The position numbers and the translations under genes are program-made. The notes beneath the pieces are model-generated. The model ran no database searches. It was not told the DNA's origin and saw only the letters and a program-made list of their open reading frames with translations. A stretch of 37,490 nt of DNA from Cyclobacteriaceae bacterium (lineage in GTDB: Bacteria; Bacteroidota; Bacteroidia; Cytophagales; Cyclobacteriaceae): contig JAEUUD010000012.1 in assembly GCA_016787625.1 (NCBI GenBank), positions 1-37,490 of the forward strand. Direction: 5' to 3'. Shown one piece after another: positions 32,274-37,490 of the stretch; positions within the stretch are counted from its first letter, which is position 1; each line of letters opens with the position of its first letter.

Positions 32274-33226
32274 CGTTTCATCAGGTAGTTCTTCACGTAA
32301 TCGGTCGTGCCCTCTTCAAGGGTGCTGAATGGCTTTGTATACCCGATCGACTCAAGCTTTTTCATCGATGCCTCGGTAAAGTACTGGTACTTGTCGCGGA
32401 TGTCGGCCGGTGTGTCGATGTAATCTATATTCTCGGGTTTGCCGGTTGCGCGGAAAACGGCGCGCACCAGGTCAAGAAATGTCCTTGCCTTGCCGGAGCC
32501 CAGATTATAGATTCCAGAATTCTTACGATGATGCATCAACCAGCAGCAGACTTCCACGACATCGAGTACATAAACAAAGTCGCGCATTTGTTCACCATCC
32601 TTGTATTGAGGATTGTGGGAACGGAACAACTTCATTTTTCCGGTCTGGAGAATTTGATTGTACGCGTGCCAGATCACGGATGCCATCCGGCCTTTGTGAT
32701 ATTCGTTCGGGCCATAGACATTGAAAAATTTCAAGCCTGCCCAGAAGAATGGCTTCTCCTTTTGTTGCAACGCCCAAAGGTCAAAGTCCTGTTTCGACTG
32801 GCCATAGGGATTCAGCGGCTTGAGTTTTGGAATGAGTGATTCATCATCCGAGTATCCTTCCTCACCGAGGCCGTAGGTGGCGGCGGAGGAGGCATACACA
32901 AGCGGAATCTGGTAGCGAATACAACGTGCCCAGATATCTTTCGTGTATTGGGTATTGAAATGATTCAGTTTCTCCTTGTCAAACTCGGACGTATCGGTGA
33001 TGGCGCCGATATGAAAGATGAATTCGACAAGCTCCTGATTGGTGTCCAGCCAGGGCATGAATGCGTCAATGGTTACCTGTTCTTTAATTTTTAATCCTTC
33101 CAGGTTCTTGTTTCTCACCGGGTCGGAGAATGAATCGACGGCAACGACAGCGTTGAAGTTTTCCTGATTGAGCTTTCTCACCAGGCAACTTCCAATAAAC
33201 CCCGCGGCACCCGTTACAACGATCAT
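32270..33226 (-). CDS. hldD: ADP-glycero-manno-heptose 6-epimerase
   Basis: A 318-residue short-chain dehydrogenase-fold protein from ATG 33226. The Rossmann motif GAAGFIG is at residues 6-12, the active-site pattern is YASSAATYG with the later Y-x3-K in NPYGQSK, and the HldD-specific segments LKFFNVYGPNEYHKGRMASV and DIRDKYQYFTEA are clear. It makes the L-glycero form of the heptose used in the LPS core. An in-frame ATG at 33247 would add seven residues and enter the divergent queD promoter. Its stop overlaps that of the convergent porE-like gene through TTAA (32270-32273). Confidence 0.95.
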   Translation of the reverse strand: MIVVTGAAGFIGSCLVRKLNQENFNAVVAVDSFSDPVRNKNLEGLKIKEQVTIDAFMPWLDTNQELVEFIFHIGAITDTSEFDKEKLNHFNTQYTKDIWARCIRYQIPLVYASSAATYGLGEEGYSDDESLIPKLKPLNPYGQSKQDFDLWALQQKEKPFFWAGLKFFNVYGPNEYHKGRMASVIWHAYNQILQTGKMKLFRSHNPQYKDGEQMRDFVYVLDVVEVCCWLMHHRKNSGIYNLGSGKARTFLDLVRAVFRATGKPENIDYIDTPADIRDKYQYFTEASMKKLESIGYTKPFSTLEEGTTDYVKNYLMKR

Positions 33227-33254
33227 CTTTGATTCTCTTTGCTGCAAGTTAATG

Positions 33255-33262
33255 TATATTTG
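33255..33262 (+). promoter_or_regulatory. -7 element before queD
   Basis: TATATTTG matches TAnnTTTG; TTTG at 33228-33231 is a possible -33, with a spacer of 23 bases, a little long. The queD ATG is 28 bases further on. Confidence 0.5.
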
Positions 33263-33264
33263 TG

Positions 33265-33284
33265 CCGCCCCGCGACGAGGGCGG
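33265..33284 (+). promoter_or_regulatory. GC-rich leader hairpin of queD
   Basis: CCGCCC (33265-33270) pairs with GGGCGG (33279-33284) around an 8-base loop, six bases before the queD start, where it could hinder translation. I do not recognise a preQ1 riboswitch in it. Confidence 0.45.
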
Positions 33285-33290
33285 ACTTTT

Positions 33291-33710
33291 ATGGTTTACG
33301 TCAGCCGCAAGGAACATTTCAATGCTGCACATAAGTTGACCAATCCTGCATGGAGCAGAGAGAAGAACCTGGAAATATTTGGCCCGTGTGCCAATGAGAA
33401 CTGGCATGGCCACAACTATGACCTGATTGTCACCGTGAAGGGTGACCCTGATCCTGAAACAGGATTTGTCATCGACCTCAAAAAGCTGAGCACACTCATA
33501 CGCACATCCGTGATTGACCAGGTTGATCACAAGAACCTGAACCTTGACGTACCATTTATGCAAGGCAAAATGGCCAGCACGGAGAACCTTGCCATGGAGA
33601 TATGGAAAATTCTTGCTCCGGGCATTGCCAAACTGTCGAGCCGGTCGACCCTTCACTCGATCAGACTTTTTGAGACGCCTCGCAACTACGTGGAATATTT
33701 CGGCGAATAG
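33291..33710 (+). CDS. queD: 6-pyruvoyl-tetrahydropterin/6-carboxytetrahydropterin synthase family
   Basis: A 139-residue protein from ATG 33291. Zinc ligands are H14 (AAHKL), H39 and H41 (HGHNYD); the nucleophile is C33; D79-H80 (DHKNLN) and E98 complete the site. The spacing C-x5-HGH and the phrases GHNY, DHKNLD-like and STEN are those of the animal-type PTPS; E. coli QueD has C-x3-HGH. With queE nearby, the reaction is probably formation of 6-carboxytetrahydropterin from dihydroneopterin triphosphate, but a tetrahydrobiopterin role cannot be excluded. The gene is followed 6 bases later by lpxB. Confidence 0.88.
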   Translation: MVYVSRKEHFNAAHKLTNPAWSREKNLEIFGPCANENWHGHNYDLIVTVKGDPDPETGFVIDLKKLSTLIRTSVIDQVDHKNLNLDVPFMQGKMASTENLAMEIWKILAPGIAKLSSRSTLHSIRLFETPRNYVEYFGE

Positions 33711-33716
33711 GTTCCC

Positions 33717-34835
33717 ATGCGATACTACATCATTGCCGGAGAACGATCAGGTGACCTGCACGGGAGCAACCTGATCCGCTCACTGCGCGCTCAGGATCCA
33801 AAGGCAATTGTCCGGGCTTTCGGTGGTGACCAGATGAAACTGGCAGGCGCTGACCTCGCGGTACATTATGATCAGCTTGCCTTCATGGGGTTCATTACCC
33901 TCATCGCCAACTACGGTACCATCCGCCGCATGCTTCGGTTCTGCAAAGAGGATATCCTTTCCTTCAAGCCCGATGTTGTCATCCTGATCGACTATGGTGG
34001 ATTTAACCGCCGCATTGCAAAGTTCACCAAGCCACGGAAGATCAAGACCTATTACTACATCCCACCCAAAGTCTGGGCCTGGTATCAGTCGAGAGCAAAG
34101 GAGCTGAAAGCCAATGTCGACAAGATGTTTGTCATCCTCCCATTTGAAAAAGCATTCTACAAGCAATATGACTGGGATGTTGACTATGTAGGCAATCCGG
34201 TACTCGACGCCATCAAAGCTTTTCATCCCGACCCGCAGTTTGCTGCGAAGCACAAACTCACCGGAGACAAGCCCATCATAGCATTATTGCCGGGCAGCAG
34301 GAAAATGGAATTGAACAGGATTGTTCCTGTAGTGGCAGAAGTGGCGAGGAAGCATCCGGGACTTCAGTTCGCAGTAGCTGCCGTAGATGGAGTCAATCCA
34401 GCGCTGTACGAACCTCTAAGAACCATTCCCGGAGTACAGTTCGTTTATGGAGACACTTATAACCTCCTGAGATTGGCGCGCGCTGCCATTGTTACTTCAG
34501 GAACCGCAACACTCGAAACAGGTTTACTGCGTGTGCCGCAGGTGTGCATATATAAAGCAGGATGGCTGGAGATGAAAATAGGCAAGGCCGTAGTTCGGGT
34601 GAAGCATATCTCGCTTATCAACCTTATTGCAAACAAGGAGGTCATTAGGGAATTGATCCAGGAGGATGCAAGTGCGACGGCTATTTCCAAAGAACTCGAC
34701 CGACTTGTATCAGACAGGAGCTATCGGGAGCAGATCATTCACGAGTATGACGCGATACTCAAACTTCTCGACACCGGATCAGCATCGGAGAATGCTGCAA
34801 AACTAATGGTTGGTTATTTACGGCAGCCGGCTTAG
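33717..34835 (+). CDS. lpxB: lipid-A-disaccharide synthase
   Basis: A 372-residue GT19 glycosyltransferase with the family opening [23 protein letters not shown], then [56 protein letters not shown], and the acceptor segment [12 protein letters not shown]. It joins UDP-2,3-diacylglucosamine to lipid X at the inner face of the cytoplasmic membrane. Length is normal. It forms a two-gene unit with queD. Its TAG stop overlaps the stop of clpX through TTAG (34832-34835). Confidence 0.97.
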   Translation: MRYYIIAGERSGDLHGSNLIRSLRAQDPKAIVRAFGGDQMKLAGADLAVHYDQLAFMGFITLIANYGTIRRMLRFCKEDILSFKPDVVILIDYGGFNRRIAKFTKPRKIKTYYYIPPKVWAWYQSRAKELKANVDKMFVILPFEKAFYKQYDWDVDYVGNPVLDAIKAFHPDPQFAAKHKLTGDKPIIALLPGSRKMELNRIVPVVAEVARKHPGLQFAVAAVDGVNPALYEPLRTIPGVQFVYGDTYNLLRLARAAIVTSGTATLETGLLRVPQVCIYKAGWLEMKIGKAVVRVKHISLINLIANKEVIRELIQEDASATAISKELDRLVSDRSYREQIIHEYDAILKLLDTGSASENAAKLMVGYLRQPA

Positions 34836-36067
34836 GCGACCTTCAGCTTGCTGTAGCGCGACTTGCTGAATTTCTCTTCCGCGTAAGCGCGGTTGATGAC
34901 AAGCTTCTCGGTTCCCTTTTCTGAAGGCAGCTCAAACATGGCGTCGTTGATAACGGCTTCGCAAATCGACCGAAGGCCGCGGGCACCAAGTTTGAAGCTC
35001 ATCGCTTTTTCAACGATGAAATCAAGAGCGCCTTCTTTGAATTCGAGATCAATGCCCTCCATCTCAAACAGCTTCTTGTACTGCTTGACCAGCGCGTTCT
35101 TAGGCTCTACCAGGATTTTCTTGAGGGCAACCGCGTCGAGGGGATTCAGATAGGATACAACAGGCAGACGTCCGATCAGTTCAGGGATGAGCCCGAAGGA
35201 CTTCAGGTCCTGGGCTGAAACAAACTGAAGCAAGTTGTCATTGTCGATGTCACTCGGGTGAAGCCCTTCCGTCGTCGCAAAACCTAACGGTCGTGTATTC
35301 AGCCTGCGTGAAATAAGACGATGCAAGCCTTCGAATGCGCCACCGCAGATGAACAGGATATTGTCGGTATTGACGGTGATCATTTTCTGATCAGGATGCT
35401 TGCGTCCGCCTTGAGGAGGAACGTTAACCGCCGTGCCTTCAAGGAGTTTCAGCAATGCCTGCTGGACGCCTTCGCCGCTCACATCGCGGGTGATGGAAGG
35501 GTTGTCCGATTTGCGGGCAATCTTATCGATCTCATCAATGTAGACAATTCCGCGTTCAGCGGCCTCCACGTTGTAGTCGGCCGATTGAAGCAAGCGGGTG
35601 AGAATACTCTCCACGTCTTCACCAACGTATCCAGCCTCTGTCAGCACCGTAGCATCGGCAATGCAGAAGGGTACCTGTAAAATGCGAGCGAGGGTCTTTG
35701 CCAGATACGTCTTACCGGTACCTGTTTCACCTGCCATGATGATGTTTGATTTCTCAATCTGCACTTCCGACACTTCGGACTTGCGTTGCATCAGGCGCTT
35801 ATAGTGGTTGTAAACAGCTACAGATAGGACCTTTTTTGCCTGGTCCTGGCCGATGACGTACTCATCAAGAAATTTCTTGATTTCCTTGGGCTTGATGAGC
35901 TTGAAGTTTGGAGTATTGCCCGCTTCAATCTTGTTCTTTTTTTCCTCCTGAAGTATTTGTGTAGCCTGGGTAACGCACTTGTCGCAAATGTGCGCATGGA
36001 TACCCGAGATCATCAGGTCTACATCTTTCTTGTTCCTCCCGCAAAATGAACAGGTAACTTCGGCCAT
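34832..36067 (-). CDS. clpX: ATP-dependent Clp protease ATP-binding subunit ClpX
   Basis: A 411-residue AAA+ unfoldase. The N-terminal zinc domain has C6, C9, C28 and C31; Walker A is GETGTGKT at 113-120, Walker B is around [10 protein letters not shown], and a sensor region reads [11 protein letters not shown] near the C-terminus. It unfolds tagged proteins and feeds them into ClpP. Start ATG 36067 fits the domain. The clpP gene lies 132 bases upstream on the same strand, with a repeat element in between and its own -7 element. The end overlaps lpxB. Confidence 0.98.
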   Translation of the reverse strand: MAEVTCSFCGRNKKDVDLMISGIHAHICDKCVTQATQILQEEKKNKIEAGNTPNFKLIKPKEIKKFLDEYVIGQDQAKKVLSVAVYNHYKRLMQRKSEVSEVQIEKSNIIMAGETGTGKTYLAKTLARILQVPFCIADATVLTEAGYVGEDVESILTRLLQSADYNVEAAERGIVYIDEIDKIARKSDNPSITRDVSGEGVQQALLKLLEGTAVNVPPQGGRKHPDQKMITVNTDNILFICGGAFEGLHRLISRRLNTRPLGFATTEGLHPSDIDNDNLLQFVSAQDLKSFGLIPELIGRLPVVSYLNPLDAVALKKILVEPKNALVKQYKKLFEMEGIDLEFKEGALDFIVEKAMSFKLGARGLRSICEAVINDAMFELPSEKGTEKLVINRAYAEEKFSKSRYSKLKVA

Positions 36068-36072
36068 GAATG

Positions 36073-36080
36073 CAAAGGTA
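36073..36080 (-). promoter_or_regulatory. -7 element close to the clpX start
   Basis: The minus strand reads TACCTTTG, matching TAnnTTTG, five bases before the ATG. This would let clpX be transcribed apart from clpP, possibly without a leader. Confidence 0.4.
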
Positions 36081-36082
36081 AC

Positions 36083-36198
36083 GACTAATTGACCAAAACC
36101 AGCTATTGGCTATTGGCTTTTGACAGCATGAAGCGCCTTTTTGGGGTAACCAATGTGTTACCCTGAACAAGCCAATGGCTAAAAGCCAATGACTAATT
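36083..36198. repeat. heptamer-based inverted repeat between clpP and clpX
   Basis: Left arm: ATTGGCT at 36105-36111 and 36112-36118, then TTTGACA. Right arm: AGCCAAT at 36170-36176 and 36184-36190 (its reverse complement), with GGCTAAA between. The arms face each other across about 45 bases that contain a perfect hairpin GGGTAAC/GTTACCC (36144-36150 with 36157-36163). GACTAATT flanks the whole at 36083-36090 and 36191-36198. It has no coding content. Confidence 0.6.
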
Positions 36199-36199
36199 C

Positions 36200-36871
36200 C
36201 TACTTCTTCTTTTCCAGCACTTCGTCAATGAGCCCGTACTCCTTGGCCTCAACGGCTCTCATCCAGTAGTCGCGGTCAGAATCCTTTTCAATTCTTTCGA
36301 AGGTTTGTCCGCTGTGTTTGGCAAGGATTTTATACAAGTCTTCGCGTATCTCGATCGTTTGCTTGAGGGAGATTTCCATGTCTTTTGAAGTGCCCTGCAT
36401 CCCCGATGAAGGTTGATGAATCATGATGCGAGCATGGGGAAGGCCAGAGCGCTTTTTAGGTGCACCCGATGACAGCAGAACAGCGCCCATCGAGGCTGCA
36501 AGCCCGGTACAAATTGTGGCAACATCCGGGTTGACATACTGCATGGTATCGTAGATGCCAAGGCCGGCATAAACGGAGCCGCCCGGGCTATTGATATACA
36601 TGATGATGTCTTTCTTGTGATCTGCGGATTCAAGGAATAGCAATTGCGCTGTGATCAGGTTGGCGATTTGATCGTCGATTCCCATTCCGAGGAAAATGAT
36701 GCGGTCTGAAATAAGACGGGTAAACACATCAATGGCTCTGAAATTCCCAGGACGTTCTTCAATGACATACTGGGTCATGTTTTCGATTTTCTGAGCATAA
36801 CCATCAATGGTATTGCTGCTCATGCCAAGGTGTTGTACCGCGTACTTCCTGAATTCGTTGTTTTTGTCCAT
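36200..36871 (-). CDS. clpP: ATP-dependent Clp protease proteolytic subunit
   Basis: A 223-residue serine peptidase with catalytic S127 ([12 protein letters not shown]), H152 (MIHQPSSG) and D201 (DRDYWM). The N-terminal extension of about 25-30 residues ([20 protein letters not shown]) before the conserved QYVIEERPG region may be a propeptide. It forms the two-ring chamber that degrades substrates fed by ClpX. Its order with tig and clpX is the widely conserved one. The 152-base gap upstream to tig is AT-rich; I found no TAnnTTTG match in it. Confidence 0.98.
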   Translation of the reverse strand: MDKNNEFRKYAVQHLGMSSNTIDGYAQKIENMTQYVIEERPGNFRAIDVFTRLISDRIIFLGMGIDDQIANLITAQLLFLESADHKKDIIMYINSPGGSVYAGLGIYDTMQYVNPDVATICTGLAASMGAVLLSSGAPKKRSGLPHARIMIHQPSSGMQGTSKDMEISLKQTIEIREDLYKILAKHSGQTFERIEKDSDRDYWMRAVEAKEYGLIDEVLEKKK

Positions 36872-37023
36872 ATAAGTAGTGTGCTTGATTGCTCTGTATA
36901 GAGACGAAAATTTTACGTGCTTATTCTAAATTACTTTTCAATACTAATGAGAATAATCTAGAACTAACAGTTAAAACCCAACAAGGACCGTCAAGGTTCA
37001 ACAATCAACCCAAAATCTCCCGC

Positions 37024-37490
37024 TTAGTGCTGATGTTCGGCGGCAGCCTTCTTGAATTCATCCAGCGAAACCTTCTTTTCACTTAGGGTGATATGCTCTT
37101 TTACAACAGTCATGATCTTTTCATGACGGATCTGCTGATAGAGCCTCATGAAATTCTCTCCCTTGCCGTCCTGCCCTGAAAGGTAGTTGTCAGCGATGGA
37201 GTCGAATTTATCCCCGAGCTGGTCCATGATGGCCGCGCCTCCAAACTGCTGGGCAATGAGGAGTTTGGCCCGCTGACGGACTTCTGCGCTTTCTATGTTG
37301 ATTTTGTGGTCATCGGCAATCTTATTCTTGATCAGGTCCCACTTAAGGCCGTCTTTGTAAGCGTCGAATTCCTTGCCAATTACCTCGTCAGTAATCTTTC
37401 CGTCGCCGGAAGTCTTCAGCCATGTTTTCAAGAATGTATCCGGCATGTTGATCTTGGTGTGGTCAACAAAATAATGCTGAATTTCATGCT
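37024..37490 (-). CDS. tig: trigger factor, C-terminal part, 5' end cut by window edge
   Basis: The last 154 residues of a protein that runs off the right edge; the reading frame is open upstream of the internal ATG 37446 (HEIQHYFVDHTKIN before MPDTFL). MPDTFLKTWLK, the long helices and the tail LDEFKKAAAEHQH fit the C-terminal chaperone domain of trigger factor, whose ribosome-binding and PPIase domains are outside the window. It assists folding of nascent chains. Identity is supported strongly by the tig-clpP-clpX order. The sequence alone is only moderately conserved. Confidence 0.85.
   Translation of the reverse strand, partial: HEIQHYFVDHTKINMPDTFLKTWLKTSGDGKITDEVIGKEFDAYKDGLKWDLIKNKIADDHKINIESAEVRQRAKLLIAQQFGGAAIMDQLGDKFDSIADNYLSGQDGKGENFMRLYQQIRHEKIMTVVKEHITLSEKKVSLDEFKKAAAEHQH

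Noticed and set aside
33255-33290. preQ1 riboswitch before queD
   Set aside because: The leader is about 30 bases with one GC hairpin and lacks the A-rich tail that would form the class I pseudoknot.
36144-36163. GGGTAAC/GTTACCC hairpin as clpP terminator
   Set aside because: On the minus strand it is followed by CCAAAAAGG, not a T run, so it was kept only as part of the repeat element.
1-37490. CRISPR arrays, tRNA genes, insertion sequences or phage genes
   Set aside because: I looked along both strands and saw no spaced identical repeats, tRNA-like cloverleaf ends or transposase/integrase motifs.

Overview
The window looks like ordinary chromosome from a member of the Bacteroidota, most likely Cytophagales-like. 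The signs are Bacteroidota -7 promoter elements (TAnnTTTG) with no clear Shine-Dalgarno sequences, many small lipoproteins, a HmuY-type haem-binding lipoprotein, a protein with the four-part layout of the type IX secretion protein PorE, DUF4199, and a Gram-negative envelope (lpxB, hldD). I saw no tRNA, rRNA, CRISPR array, prophage, transposase or plasmid genes.

Layout. 1-6.8 kb (minus strand): secreted or lipid-anchored hydrolases and lipoproteins (M14 carboxypeptidase cut by the window edge, DUF885, YHS domain, TPR, amidohydrolase, SnoaL-like). 6.85-8.4 kb: a HerA-type ATPase. 8.4-13.4 kb: a probable haem acquisition module, with an AraC regulator divergent from a TonB-dependent receptor and a Calx-beta/HmuY fusion lipoprotein, facing an IsdG-like haem monooxygenase with intact catalytic Asn-Trp-His. 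13.4-16.9 kb (minus): DUF1684, RadC, ribosomal protein S20 and an M1 aminopeptidase. 16.9-21 kb (plus): S1/P1-phospholipase C superfamily zinc protein, DUF4199, aminopeptidase P, DUF4198 and a RidA protein. 21-25 kb: alternating short units, IscA-type Fe-S carrier, methylmalonyl-CoA epimerase, a 51-residue lipoprotein, ThiL, an unknown 121-residue protein, an ankyrin protein and ACP phosphodiesterase. 25-37.5 kb: serine beta-lactamase-like hydrolase; lepA-folD-queE-porE-like; hldD divergent from queD-lpxB; and the conserved tig-clpP-clpX block, with tig cut by the right edge.

How parts work together: receptor, HmuY-like protein and monooxygenase suggest haem capture, import and ring opening for iron. 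queE and queD, 3 kb apart, are two steps of preQ0/queuosine synthesis. tig, clpP and clpX form a chaperone-protease set. lpxB and hldD serve lipopolysaccharide synthesis.

The least ordinary signals lie between genes: two Fur/PerR-like palindromes before the haem monooxygenase, matched inverted sites between the AraC gene and the receptor, short arrays of degenerate 7-base repeats at three gene junctions, several -7 elements almost touching start codons, and four convergent gene pairs whose stop codons overlap by exactly four bases. I see no clear multi-gene system that is wholly new.
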